Shown: one piece after another, positions 44,501 through 59,500 of the stretch
Layout of the letters: the number at the start of each line of letters is the position of its first letter
Position numbering within the stretch: position 1 is the first letter of the stretch
NCBI RefSeq assembly: GCF_902806685.2
Contig: NC_048537.1
Span: 16,452,720-16,516,719, forward strand
Reading direction: 5' to 3'
DNA: 64,000 nucleotides
DNA from: Maniola hyperantus
Taxonomy: Eukaryota > Arthropoda > Insecta > Lepidoptera > Nymphalidae
Translations under genes and position numbers: made by a program
Notes under the pieces: generated by a model
What the model saw: the letters and a program-made list of their open reading frames with translations, nothing else
What the model was told of the DNA's origin: nothing
Database searches by the model: none

Positions 44501-47500
44501 AATAGCTATCTGCATGCCAAATTTCAGCCCGATCCGTCCAGTAGTTTGAGCTGTGCGTTGATAGATCAGTTAGTCAGTCAGTCACTTTTTCCTTTCATAA
44601 TATATTATACTAGCTTATGCTCGCGACTTCGTCCGCGTGGACTACACAAATTTCAAACCCCTATTTCACCCCCTTAGGGGTTGAATTTTCAAAAATCCTT
44701 TCTTAGCGGATGCCTACGTCATAATAGCTATCTGCTTGCCAAATTTCAGCCCGATCCGTCCAGTAGTTTAAGCTGTGCGTTGATAGATCAGTCAGTCAGT
44801 CAGTCAGTCATTCAGTCAGTCAGTCAGTCAGTCAGTCAGTCACCTTTTCCTTTTATATATCTAAAAAAAATATATAAAAGGAAAAGGTGACTGATTATAT
44901 TTAGAAGATTGATAGCTGCCAGTCAGCCAATTGAACTGAGTAGAGGTGGTATACCTCTGCAAAGCTATATTGCCAACGATTTGCTAATGCTAAACATTAG
45001 ATTGGTTTACTCTATGATACTAGACCTCGGTGGTGTTCGATAGACTATCAGATATAATTATTTTATTCAAGCTCAAACCATTAATAAATTAATCTAATTC
45101 GATTAATTCGATTAATGATTACCTTGTAGAGAAGTTTTAGTTTTATTTTAATCTTTGACATTTGTAATACTATTATTTAAATTTGTATTTTTTTTGTGAC
45201 TAAGTATTTAATGTGACTAATTTGATCAAAGCTATGTACACGTTGTTAGGTATATCATATCATATTGGCTGCTAATAGGCAGAATTTGGCTGTACCTTTT
45301 TGCTTTTGTAATATCTCTACTGTTTACCCATATTCGCAATAAAGAAATTTGAATTGAATTGAAAAAAAATATCTTTAAATATCATGTGACACTTGGCAAA
45401 AGCGAAGCTTTACTCTGTCTCACTCACTTACGTAAGCTACAATACACGCTGCCCAGCGTTTCACTTTTTGTAATTTATGTTTGTACAAAAGCTCTGTTGA
45501 AAAGTTTCGCTTCATAAATAGTTTCCCTCCAGATCAATATGGAGTTCGAACTGGTCAGAAGACACAACGCCAGAGAATGAAACAGCTGCCGACATAGACA
45601 TCGACCTCGCCAAATGGTACGACAAGCGTGCGAGGGAGATAGAGGAGCGCAGCGGCATCGCCTCTCACGCTCTGACACTGGTCACCATCGCCAAAGTGGG
45701 CGGGGCCGTGGAACACCTCGATAACATAATGTTCCATCTTCTAACATTGGACACGCTGATATATGACATCAATGTGGAGGGAGTTACGTTGGCTCAGGTG
45801 GAGAAAATGACCAATTTAGAAGTTTGCAAGATGCTGATGAAGATGGTAAGTGTTACGGAAAATCGTATCTTGTGTATGTTCATAATATGATGATCAAAAG
45901 TTCCCTCGGTAGCATATTACCTTAAAATCCGGCCTAGTGCGAATCAGACTCGCGCACCGATGGTCCCGTACTACAGTCGTATTTATTCGACTTTAAAACG
46001 TATTTTTTCGACGTATTTTTTTTTCATTTAAAATATCACAACAGTGCTATCTCTAGGAATTAACATGATTTAGTTGAATTTTGTAATGCTGTCACTTTTT
46101 GCCAAGAGCATAATGCGGTTGCAAATCTCATCTAGGAAATCAAGCCCCAATTATGCGTATATGTGCAAAATTTAACGAAATATCAAAAAAGATACCTGGC
46201 ATCGACATATTTCATGACTCAGCTACTGCATTCAAAAAAAAGCTCTTATCATTCTACGGTGGGTTCATCTCCTAAGTAACTTAATTATTAATTGTTTAGT
46301 TAAGTAGTTAGTTAAGTTCTTTTTATTTGTCTAGATATTTTACAAATGCTGTGTAAACATTTTATAGATACATTTATCAGCCTGTGTTTGTCTATAAGTG
46401 TCGTAGTTTGTGTTAAATTAATGTATTGTGTGTGTTCCTAATAAATAAAATAAAATAAAAATAAAATAAAAAAGTGACAACATTAAAAAAATTGTGCAAG
46501 TGGGCCAACAAACAGCTAACATACAAAAATTGTTTCAGTCGACACCAGCGAGTTTCGTGTCGGATCTGAAACAGTTCGTGGTCCCGTACCTGAAGCGTTA
46601 CGAGAACTTGACGAAGCGCACCGGCTTCTGCCTCACGGGCCTCATGGACTTCCTGGAGAGCATCAGCGTGGACGATCTCTCTTACATACTGTTGGTAAGT
46701 ATTGTTTCAGTCGACACACCTTCACCGTGACTCAGTTCGCGCACGCGTCGCCACGTGTGATTATATTCTCTTTGCGCGTCGTGTTTGAGACGCACGCACG
46801 CAGTCTATTTTTTTTTTTTTTTTTTTTTTTTAATATTATCTAGTAGACTAGTCGGGCTAACGTACATAATACGTGAGTAAAGCCGTGTTATCATACATGT
46901 GAGTGATATTCATTACAAATAAATATAATGTATGGCGACTAAAGTCACGAATTTTTCGGACTATGCTCGACTAGTTTGAACCCGTCCGGAATTCTTGTTT
47001 TGCGGGCTGTGACACGCAAGGCACACTGAGCTGTGTGGGGCTGAGGTCAGGGGACAGTCGGGCATACTCCGACAAACACGTTTAGCTCTCATACATTTTA
47101 GATTTAAGCTATATCAGTAATGTGGCTAAATTCCGTTGTACTCAATCTCTAAACTAAAATGGCACGTCTAAATCTATTGCTATCCCTTTCATAATGTTGC
47201 TTGCGGAAATGGATAGCACTAGATTTAGACCTGTTAATTTAGTTTAGTTTTAGAGATAATGTACAAGAGAATTGGCCCCAATTTTATACACTTTTACTTG
47301 CAGGTGCTTCGATCACCCAAAGAGTTCGAGCTGGACGTCCGCACTCACTTGGACTTGGTGGAGAGATGCCTGTTCGCGCACACCGGCACCGAGCAGCTCG
47401 ACATGGCGTGTGATCTGCTCGATACTATACTGAAGGAGTCGTGAGTATCAAGTTAGACTTGGGCGCGTTTGGACACAAGACCGACAAAACGTCATATAGG

Positions 47501-50500
47501 TATGAGAGACAGAGACAACGCTCTACAAAGCCAAAATATCATTCTAAAGGCTGATGTGGTACATTACATTCGGCCGTGTACTGTAACTTTAGTTTTAAGT
47601 ACGCAATTAATTATAACCACTATAATAATAAAGCCTTTTATTACTGAAAAAAGATAGATTTACAATATTATTTCATTACAATCTTTTAGGTATAAGTACA
47701 TAATATAATTGCTTATAATTACAGTAAACAAGTTGGTATACCTATAATATTTTCCGGTTAATTTTTATTTTATTTTATAGAACACAATTTTCTATCACAT
47801 CAATAACTTAATAATTAAAATTTTGATACTAAATCACAATTTATAAAAATTTGAAACAACATTTATTTTTGTTTTTATGAAAAGCTCATACTTATTATGA
47901 TATGTACTAACCCCATTAGGGGTTGAATTTTCAAAAATCCTTTCTTCGCAGATACCTACGTCATAATAGCTATCTGCATGCCAAATTTCAGCCCAATCTG
48001 TCCAGTAGTTTGAGCTGTCCGTTGATAGATCAGTCAGTCACCTTTTCCTTTTATATATGGTTCCGTAGTGACGGCAGTATTTCCACAACGGCCCTCCTGC
48101 GTCGTTGCGCGGAGCTGCAACGACTGGTGGTGGGCAGCGAGCGACTCGCTTGGCGCGGCGTGCTCGTGCCGCCCTGCGCACTGCGCGACCTGAACCAAGA
48201 TGCCGCGCACGCGCTCAAACTGCTCGCCAGAGTCGCAAGAGGACACGCCACTGCGGCCGCCGCGGGGTAAGTGTGACAATATAAAGCTCTCTTTCAGCCT
48301 CTGTAGACCGAAAGAAAGTCAAAGTACGACGGTAGCAGTAGGTACATACATGTACAAATATGCACTAATTAACAGCTTTTAATTTTTATAACAGTTTTTT
48401 ACTTAGATTTTATTAAATTTGTATAACGCGAACTCGCCATCCTCACATAAACTTTAACAGTTTCTAGAGGATGGCGAACTGTTTATTTTAAAATGTATTA
48501 TTGAAATTTACGTGATCAATAAAAAAAAAAAAAAAACATCAAGACGTCTTACTGGACGCGTGTGCAACTTCTAATGTAAGGGAACTGCGTTAAGATATTG
48601 TCACTCTGCCGAGATGGCAATATCTCCATATTACCCCTCCTGCCTTGTGCTGGAGCGACTGGTGGCAGATATCGCGCGTGCCAATAAAAAAACAAATCGA
48701 AACGAAGCGGCGCTAATCATTTCGTCTCACTTGCACTTTACATAGGTATGTATTTGTATACTTTGTAAGTGAAATAGAATTATTAAAGTAAAGTAAAGTG
48801 CCTAGGTAAAGTGTCAGAATGGGGCGCACAAAACCTAGTGCAATTTAACCCAACTAAAACACAGGTTTGTGCGAAGTCCCGTTTTACACTGCCTCCTCTC
48901 TTTCAGAGCACTCCCCTCACACCTTCCAACAGCATTGGGATCCTTGGAGTTCACATTTCGAGCGAGGTTCAATTCCGCGATCATTTGGAAAGCAAGGCCA
49001 AATTAGCCTCCAAAAAGCTTGGGGTGCTCAACAGAGCAAAGCGGTACTTCGCGCCCGAGCATAGGCTCCTACTCTATAAGGCGCAAGTCCGCCCTCACAT
49101 GGAGTACTGCTCCCACCTTTGGGCTGGAGCACCCCAGTACCAACTCCTTCCATTTGATCGGATCCAAAGGCGGGCTGTTCGACTTGTGGACGATCCCAAA
49201 CTAACCGGCTCGTTGGAAAGCCTGGAGCACCGCAGAGACGTTAGCTCTCTATGCGTGTTCTATCGCCTGTATAATGGGGAGTGCTCTAAAGAGCTTTTTG
49301 ACCTCATTCCACCCTCTTTTTTCTACAACCGCACCGCGCGCCACCGTAAGGAATTTCACCCTCACCATCTGGGTGTCTGGTGCACTTCGACCGTCCGCTG
49401 CGCCAGATCCTTCTTTCCACGCACGTGCAAACTGTGGAACCAACTCCCATCGGCGGTGTTCCCACTAGATTATAACATGGGGTTATTCAAGGGGCGGACC
49501 AACAAATTCCTAAAAGGCTGGCAACGCATCGGCGGCTCCTCTGGTGCTGCAAATGTTCATGGGCGGCGGTAATCACTTAACATCAGGTGACCCGCCTGCT
49601 CGCTTGCTCGCTATATCTATTAAAAAAAAAAAAATTAACGTCGCTCTTTTCGATTCGCGTACGCACAAGTTGCTAACCAGAGTTGCGCGTGGGGTGCTAT
49701 CACAGCCTCCGCGGGATATGATTTCTGACTGACACCTCTATCCGGATGGATGGAGTGAAGACTTCGGCGGGGAGGGGTGATGCACGCACAACAGACTGAA
49801 CGTGTAAGTGCGGAAACCAGCCCAGAGTGAAGAAGAAGAAGAATAACATGCAAGCGCATGATTGCAATCGCTAAGAAAGTAGCCTAGCTTCCACTTACTT
49901 AAGTTGTCTGTTTATTAACCGGCTTATAATAAACTAAACCATCCATATAATTGAAATTTTTCTCAAATCGGTTTGTAGGGAAGAGAAACCAACACAACAG
50001 GATTGGGAGAATCTCCTCAAAGACTTACTAGAACTGCGATCCACGCTCTTTGACTGCATCACCACAGAACAATGTTATGAGGTAAGTATTCGACATATAA
50101 GAACTATTGGAAGTTGGAAGGTCATGTGTAGTGTTTGTTTTTTTGTGTTATCTAATAATATTAACATTTATGTATATCTCTAATTTTACGGAATTTTCTA
50201 AATACTGATACCAAGTTCAAGAGTCTTAAAACACCCATAACATAGTTGAAATTCCACGGACTTTTTTGTACACTAGACATCTAAATATGTAAAACGAAAA
50301 GGTGACTGACTGACTGACTGACTGATCTATTATTATTGGACGGGTCGGGCTGAAATTTTGCATGCAGATAGCTATTATAACGTAGACATCCGCTGAGAAA
50401 GGATTTTTGAAAATTCAACCCATAAGGGGGTAAACTAGCGGTCTGAAATTTGTGTAGTCCACGCGGACAAAGTCGCTAACATAAGCTAGTATCTTCAATA

Positions 50501-53500
50501 TTATTAATCCTTAGATTTGATTCGGCGTCGATAAATTTTGCTAGTAATATGTGTTACCTACGCACAACAGACGGAAACGTTTAAGTGCGGAAACCAGCCC
50601 AGAGTGAACAAGATGTGTTACCTACATAAAAATGTATTCGTTTGATTCAGATATATGTATCAGCGCTACTAACGTCGGGTGAAGCGTCGAGCATTCGGCT
50701 CGCGTCAGACGTGCTCACAGTATCGCCCACACTACGCTTGCCGCCCAACTCTCCGTACAAGATAAACTACAGGCGCAGCGTGGAACTGGTGTCCAACGCT
50801 GCCAAGGAGTACTTCAACTCGGCCTCGTCTCTGACCGACCCTGCCTTGGAGCTAGCTAAGTAATTTGATGAGAAAGTCAAGAAGAAGTTGATGAGAACAT
50901 TTGTGTGAACATACAAGATTGTTTCTTTCAAAAAGTTCCAACCGACTTTGAGATTACTGCACAAAATTCGTTCCTTTAAAAAAAATGTTCCAGTCGAATT
51001 TTTTCATGGGTCATTTTCATTTTATGAAACTAGTGTCAAATCAGAAAAAATACAACCCCGATTTTTCTTCAGTTTAGACCTATAAATTGGCTTAGTACTG
51101 ATTATTTTCTGCTACACTCAAAAATAGAGAATATGACTATGAATGAGATTAAGCTATTGTATGCTTAGTTTCTTCTTAATATATTTTGCAAAGATATTTC
51201 TATGACTATTCTAAGGTAACACTTTTCAGATGCTGCCTCATGCTGATCGAAGATGGCGATCAAGAAATAGAAAAAGAATTGGATCTTATATCTGCCTTGC
51301 CCATATTGGCTGCGTTCAATCTATCAATTCTCCCAATTCAAGGTAAGCTTTTAATTTTTAGGTTAAAACAGACAGACATGCACCTGATAGACCGATTTTT
51401 TCCTTTTAAGTCAAATTTTATAATGCAAAAACTGGAAACTGAATGGAACTGAAATGGACTAGCGCTTGGCAATCAGACCTGGTGGCAAGTGATGATGCAG
51501 CCTAAGATGGAGCACGCTTGCCTAGAAGATGCCTATTTACTCTCGACTTGAAGGTACCCATATTATAATTTAAGGGGAAAACATCCCTTAAATCGTGAAA
51601 AAATATCAATTGTTCCACACACAAAATCACTTCACTAAAGCGTGAAACAAACTAGAGACGCGTCCGATAGCCGCGACTGAGAGGTGTGCACAGTCATTTG
51701 GAACGCGCCTTGCAAGATATCTCTCGGACGTCCGAGCGCTCAGTTACCGTGCGACAAGGCTCTCTTGGCACTTCAATGACATTGACAGGGGGGTGCTGTT
51801 GGAGAACAAAGGCTTAGAATATTCAAACAAGAATAAAGAGGACACGTGACGGCAACGTTAGTTCCGATTTTCGGCACGCGCCAAGATAGCCTTGTACGTC
51901 CGCGATTTTCACGGTTCAGTGTACCTGAATTATCCAGCAGCGGGCGATGGAGAGAGCTATGCTTGGAGTTTCTCTATGTGATCAAATCAGAAATGAGGAG
52001 ATCCGTAGAAGAACTAGAGTCACCGACATAGCTCAACGGGTTGCGAAGCTGAAGTGGCAATGGGCAGGGCACATAGTTCGTAAAACCGATAGACGTTGGG
52101 GTCCCAAGGTGCTGGAATGGCGACCTCGCACCGGAAGACGTAGTGTTGGAAGACCCCCCACTAGGTGGACGGACGACATCAGACGAGTCGCAGGGAGCCG
52201 CTGGATTCAGACGGCGCAAGACTGTGGCGTGTAGAAATCCCAACAAGAGACCTATGTCTAGCAGTGGACGTCTATCGGTTGTTGTTGATGATGATGAAAG
52301 CTTTTCTTCATTAGTTGGATGACAAACATTTGGTTCGCAGTGCGTCTCTGTGAAGACAGGATGACCCTGATAGAGGACTGCCTACAGGCGGATTCGAACG
52401 CGTACCTGGCGAGCCACAAACTGCTCAAACTCGCCAAGCTGTTACGCATCGCGGGAGACGATGAGCAGACGAGGTATATTTCCTTTTTGAATATTTACTT
52501 TTATTTGAATTATTTCATTGAGATTCTTGTGTGGTTCTGGTGTTTTTTAATGGTAATAGTAATAATTATATTTTTTGTTTATTTGTTCGTATATAGACTT
52601 AATTAAAAGTGTAAAACGCTGCACCGCCAACGAAACCCATCTTCACTTTTAAAAACTGCACATCAACTGTATAGAAACTTTCATCTGGTAATAAGCGAAC
52701 AAATTTGATTCCAATCGAGAGCATCAGAAACGTACGACATGTAAATATGCGAGAAGTGAATTTCAAGATGCTTTGCTTCACAAAATGTCCCTTGTGATTG
52801 CAGGGAGGGTCAAGTGCTTGTAGTGGTGGGAGAATACGCCCTAGCAGCTGGCGTGGCGGGGGGCGGCGCTGCCGGCGCGGCGGCGCGCAGACTCGCAGCC
52901 CTACGGCACGCGCCTGCCGCCGACTTGCTCGCGCGAGTAGCCAGACATGCGCACGCGCACGCTACCACGGCTGACAGGAGGAACTTGCTAGCCGCTGCGC
53001 TGACGTACGGCTCGCAGGACCAGTTGCAAGATATGCTTAAAGCCAGGTCAGTTGCACTCAGTGTCGTGTGTGTGGCTGTGTGCGTCCGTGCGTGCGTGTT
53101 GAACATTGGGGGAACAGAAAAATTGTGGCAGGACGATACGCTGCGTTAAAGCCCACGAACTCATGAAATCTACAATTTATCTACATATATTTTACTATAT
53201 TATGTTCGCGACTTCATCCTCGCGGACTGCATAAGTTTCAAATCCCTATTTTATCCCCTTAGGGGTTGAATTCTCAAAAATATTTTCTTAGCGGATGCCT
53301 ACGTCATAATAGCTATCTATCTGCATACCAAATTTCAGCTCAATCCGTCCAGTGGTTGAAGTGTGCGTTGATAGATCAGTCAAGTAAGTCAATCAGTCAG
53401 CTTTTCCTTTTGTATATATACATAGATTAAGTATTTTTATATTTTCTGTGGCCAGGCTAAACCTGGAGCTAGAAAGCTTGCAGCAAATGGGCGCGGCGCT

Positions 53501-56500
53501 GCGGGACAACAGCCGCCTGGAGGCGCGGTGGCCGTCCACGGAAGACGAATTCGCTGATGCTATCACCACGGTATTATTATACAACATTGATCTATAATTA
53601 CTAAGATGAACAGCAGGGCGATTGTCTAAAACCTGCATCAATCATTATTACAATGTCAATTGTTCTGATTGGCTGAATTTGTGCGATTCCTGTGCAACAA
53701 TGCATTGTGGCCAATAGTGAGCGAGCATTAACCAATCAGAGATGATTGCGATCGTGACATTGTAGCTGTCAAACAACCGCGGTAGGGCCACTCGTCACGG
53801 ACAATATGTCATTCCCAAGTGGCCAGGTTTGCACATATATGTACATCGTACATCTATAACGCGTAAAATTTAACTCCTCATGCGCCATTTTAACTTTTTG
53901 TGTCAAGATATCTAGAAGATGCAACAGTATATTTTGTTTCAGCCTATCATAGAGAAAAAAGATTTAATAACACCCACTCAGGCAGAAAAGAAACCACTGC
54001 TCAACTACTTACTGGATTCCTTCCAGAATAAATTCACTTTGAGGTCAGTTACCACTTTTAGTGTACAATTTTATTTTTCGCATGTTCCCGTTTAATCAAC
54101 ATGTGCTGTTGTGTATTGAAATTAAACTCATAATTATTTAGAGTTCTTGCAATTGACGAAGGCGAGTGAACTTTACTTGTTACGTCGTATACATGGGTGG
54201 GTATTGCACAAGTGTGCGTGCCTGTCGGACCAATCAGTCGCAACATTTACTTATATCGATACGACTTTAATTCGCTACTACACGTCCCGCAAATTGCTAT
54301 TGCGCTGGAACCATGTCTCATTTACATCGAAATGACGTCATTTTGACGTCAGCCAAAATAAAAATATACCATCAGCTCGAAACTTCAGTCTAGTGCTGAC
54401 GTCACTAAAATGGTGGCCACGCGCTTTAGCAATTTGCGGGACTTGTACTAACTTTTTTTTATTAGTATCTAATTTAAAATATTTTAGCAGTGGCAAGTCC
54501 AATGCGCTGGAAACATCGGAGCGAACGGTCCACTGCCAAGAGTTCTATCGCTCCCTGTACCCCGACCACGGCGTGTCTACCAACTACTACTGCTACGACC
54601 GCTTCTCTGTACCCGACGACATCGACGGGCAGGCGCGCGTGGGCCAAGCCGCGCTCAAGTGGCTCTACATACAGAACTGCCTGCACGCGGGGGACACCAA
54701 CGACATGGAGACTGAGGGTGAGTCTAGACCAATGTCCAGTACCCCGACCACGGCGTGTCTACCAACTACTACTGCTACGACCGCTTCTCTGTACCCGACG
54801 ACATCGACGGGCAGGCGCGCGTGGGCCAAGCCGCGCTCAAGTGGCTCTACATACAGAACTGCCTGCACGCGGGGGACACCAACGACATGGAGACTGAGGG
54901 TGAGTCTAGACCAATGTCCAGTACCCCGACCACGGCGTGTCTACCAACTACTACTGCTACGACCGCTTCTCTGTACCCGACGACATCGACGGGCAGGCGC
55001 GCGTGGGCCAAGCCGCGCTCAAGTGGCTCTACATACAGAACTGCCTGCACGCGGGGGACACCAACGACATGGAGACTGAGGGTGAGTCTAGACCAATGTC
55101 CAGTACCCCGACCAGCACGTGTCTACCAACTACTACTGCTACGACCGCTTCTCTGTACCCGACGACATCGACGGGCAGGCGCGCGTGGGCCAAGCCGCGC
55201 TCAAGTGGCTCTACATACAGAACTGCCTGCACGCGGGGGACACCAACGACATGGAGACTGAGGGTGAGTCTAGACCAATGTCCAGTACCCCGACCAGCAC
55301 GTGTCTACCAACTACTACTGCTACGACCGCTTCTCTGTACCCGACGACATCGACGGGCAGGCGCGCGTGGGCCAAGCCGCGCTCAAGTGGCTCTACATAC
55401 AGAACTGCCTGCACGCGGGGGACACCAACGACATGGAGACTGAGGGTGAGTCTAGACCAATGTCCAGTACCCCGACCAGCACGTGTCTACCAACTACTAC
55501 TGCTACGACCGCTTCTCTGTACCCGACGACATCGACGGGCAGGCGCGCGTGGGCCAAGCCGCGCTCAAGTGGCTCTACATACAGAACTGCCTGCACGCGG
55601 GGGACACCAACGACATGGAGACTGAGGGTGAGTCTAGACCAATGTCCAGTACCCCGACCAGCACGTGTCTACCAACTACTACTGCTACGACCGCTTCTCT
55701 GTACCCGACGACATCGACGGGCAGGCGCGCGTGGGCCAAGCCGCGCTCAAGTGGCTCTACATACAGAACTGCCTGCACGCGGGGGACACCAACGACATGG
55801 AGACTGAGGGTGAGTCTAGACCAATGTCCAGTACCCCGACCAGCACGTGTCTACCAACTACTACTGCTACGACCGCTTCTCTGTACCCGACGACATCGAC
55901 GGGCAGGCGCGCGTGGGCCAAGCCGCGCTCAAGTGGCTCTACATACAGAACTGCCTGCACGCGGGGGACACCAACGACATGGAGACTGAGGGTGAGTCTA
56001 GACCAATGTCCAGTACCCCGACCAGCACGTGTCTACCAACTACTACTGCTACGACCGCTTCTCTGTACCCGACGACATCGACGGGCAGGCGCGCGTGGGC
56101 CAAGCCGCGCTCAAGTGGCTCTACATACAGAACTGCCTGCACGCGGGGGACACCAACGACATGGAGACTGAGGGTGAGTCTAGACCAATGTCCAGTACCC
56201 CGACCACGGCGTGTCTACCAACTACTACTGCTACGACCGCTTCTCTGTACCCGACGACATCGACGGGCAGGCGCGCGTGGGCCAAGCCGCGCTCAAGTGG
56301 CTCTACATACAGAACTGCCTGCACGCGGGGGACACCAACGACATGGAGACTGAGGGTGAGTCTAGACCAATGTCCAGTACCCCGACCACGGCGTGTCTAC
56401 CAACTACTACTGCTACGACCGCTTCTCTGTACCCGACGACATCGACGGGCAGGCGCGCGTGGGCCAAGCCGCGCTCAAGTGGCTCTACATACAGAACTGC

Positions 56501-59500
56501 CTGCACGCGGGGGACACCAACGACATGGAGACTGAGGGTGAGTCTAGACCAATGTCCAGTACCCCGACCACGGCGTGTCTACCAACTACTACTGCTACGA
56601 CCGCTTCTCTGTACCCGACGACATCGACGGGCAGGCGCGCGTGGGCCAAGCCGCGCTCAAGTGGCTCTACATACAGAACTGCCTGCACGCGGGGGACACC
56701 AACGACATGGAGACTGAGGGTGAGTCTAGACCAATGTCCAGTACCCCGACCAGCACGTGTCTACCAACTACTACTGCTACGACCGCTTCTCTGTACCCGA
56801 CGACATCGACGGGCAGGCGCGCGTGGGCCAAGCCGCGCTCAAGTGGCTCTACATACAGAACTGCCTGCACGCGGGGGACACCAACGACATGGAGACTGAG
56901 GGTGAGTCTAGACCAATGTCCAGTACCCCGACCAGCACGTGTCTACCAACTACTACTGCTACGACCGCTTCTCTGTACCCGACGACATCGACGGGCAGGC
57001 GCGCGTGGGCCAAGCCGCGCTCAAGTGGCTCTACATACAGAACTGCCTGCACGCGGGGGACACCAACGACATGGAGACTGAGGGTGAGTCTAGACCAATG
57101 TCCAGTACCCCGACCACGGCGTGTCTACCAACTACTACTGCTACGACCGCTTCTCTGTACCCGACGACATCGACGGGCAGGCGCGCGTGGGCCAAGCCGC
57201 GCTCAAGTGGCTCTACATACAGAACTGCCTGCACGCGGGGGACACCAACGACATGGAGACTGAGGGTGAGTCTAGACCAATGTCCAGTACCCCGACCACG
57301 GCGTGTCTACCAACTACTACTGCTACGACCGCTTCTCTGTACCCGACGACATCGACGGGCAGGCGCGCGTGGGCCAAGCCGCGCTCAAGTGGCTCTACAT
57401 ACAGAACTGCCTGCACGCGGGGGACACCAACGACATGGAGACTGAGGGTGAGTCTAGACCAATGTCCAGTACCCCGACCAGCACGTGTCTACCAACTACT
57501 ACTGCTACGACCGCTTCTCTGTACCCGACGACATCGACGGGCAGGCGCGCGTGGGCCAAGCCGCGCTCAAGTGGCTCTACATACAGAACTGCCTGCACGC
57601 GGGGGACACCAACGACATGGAGACTGAGGGTGAGTCTAGACCAATGTCCAGTACCCCGACCAGCACGTGTCTACCAACTACTACTGCTACGACCGCTTCT
57701 CTGTACCCGACGACATCGACGGGCAGGCGCGCGTGGGCCAAGCCGCGCTCAAGTGGCTCTACATACAGAACTGCCTGCACGCGGGGGACACCAACGACAT
57801 GGAGACTGAGGGTGAGTCTAGACCAATGTCCAGTACCCCGACCAGCACGTGTCTACCAACTACTACTGCTACGACCGCTTCTCTGTACCCGACGACATCG
57901 ACGGGCAGGCGCGCGTGGGCCAAGCCGCGCTCAAGTGGCTCTACATACAGAACTGCCTGCACGCGGGGGACACCAACGACATGGAGACTGAGGGTGAGTC
58001 TAGACCAATGTCCAGTACCCCGACCAGCACGTGTCTACCAACTACTACTGCTACGACCGCTTCTCTGTACCCGACGACATCGACGGGCAGGCGCGCGTGG
58101 GCCAAGCCGCGCTCAAGTGGCTCTACATACAGAACTGCCTGCACGCGGGGGACACCAACGACATGGAGACTGAGGGTGAGTCTAGACCAATGTCCAGTAC
58201 CCCGACCACGGCGTGTCTACCAACTACTACTGCTACGACCGCTTCTCTGTACCCGACGACATCGACGGGCAGGCGCGCGTGGGCCAAGCCGCGCTCAAGT
58301 GGCTCTACATACAGAACTGCCTGCACGCGGGGGACACCAACGACATGGAGACTGAGGGTGAGTCTAGACCAATGTCCAGTACCCCGACCACGGCGTGTCT
58401 ACCAACTACTACTGCTACGACCGCTTCTCTGTACCCGACGACATCGACGGGCAGGCGCGCGTGGGCCAAGCCGCGCTCAAGTGGCTCTACATACAGAACT
58501 GCCTGCACGCGGGGGACACCAACGACATGGAGACTGAGGGTGAGTCTAGACCAATGTCCAGTACCCCGACCACGGCGTGTCTACCAACTACTACTGCTAC
58601 GACCGCTTCTCTGTACCCGACGACATCGACGGGCAGGCGCGCGTGGGCCAAGCCGCGCTCAAGTGGCTCTACATACAGAACTGCCTGCACGCGGGGGACA
58701 CCAACGACATGGAGACTGAGGGTGAGTCTAGACCAATGTCCAGTACCCCGACCACGGCGTGTCTACCAACTACTACTGCTACGACCGCTTCTCTGTACCC
58801 GACGACATCGACGGGCAGGCGCGCGTGGGCCAAGCCGCGCTCAAGTGGCTCTACATACAGAACTGCCTGCACGCGGGGGACACCAACGACATGGAGACTG
58901 AGGGTGAGTCTAGACCAATGTCCAGTACCCCGACCAGCACGTGTCTACCAACTACTACTGCTACGACCGCTTCTCTGTACCCGACGACATCGACGGGCAG
59001 GCGCGCGTGGGCCAAGCCGCGCTCAAGTGGCTCTACATACAGAACTGCCTGCACGCGGGGGACACCAACGACATGGAGACTGAGGGTGAGTCTAGACCAA
59101 TGTCCAGTACCCCGACCAGCACGTGTCTACCAACTACTACTGCTACGACCGCTTCTCTGTACCCGACGACATCGACGGGCAGGCGCGCGTGGGCCAAGCC
59201 GCGCTCAAGTGGCTCTACATACAGAACTGCCTGCACGCGGGGGACACCAACGACATGGAGACTGAGGGTGAGTCTAGACCAATGTCCAGTACCCCGACCA
59301 GCACGTGTCTACCAACTACTACTGCTACGACCGCTTCTCTGTACCCGACGACATCGACGGGCAGGCGCGCGTGGGCCAAGCCGCGCTCAAGTGGCTCTAC
59401 ATACAGAACTGCCTGCACGCGGGGGACACCAACGACATGGAGACTGAGGGTGAGTCTAGACCAATGTCCAGTACCCCGACCAGCACGTGTCTACCAACTA

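Noticed and set aside
46201..46280. Possible small independent gene (FNEISKKIPGIDIFHD)
   Set aside because: Reads as the end of a LINE ORF2 with an A-rich tail; no start or upstream signals.
52810..53149. Ala-rich open frames on both strands
   Set aside because: Plus frame is NBAS exon 24 running on into its intron; the minus frame is its shadow.
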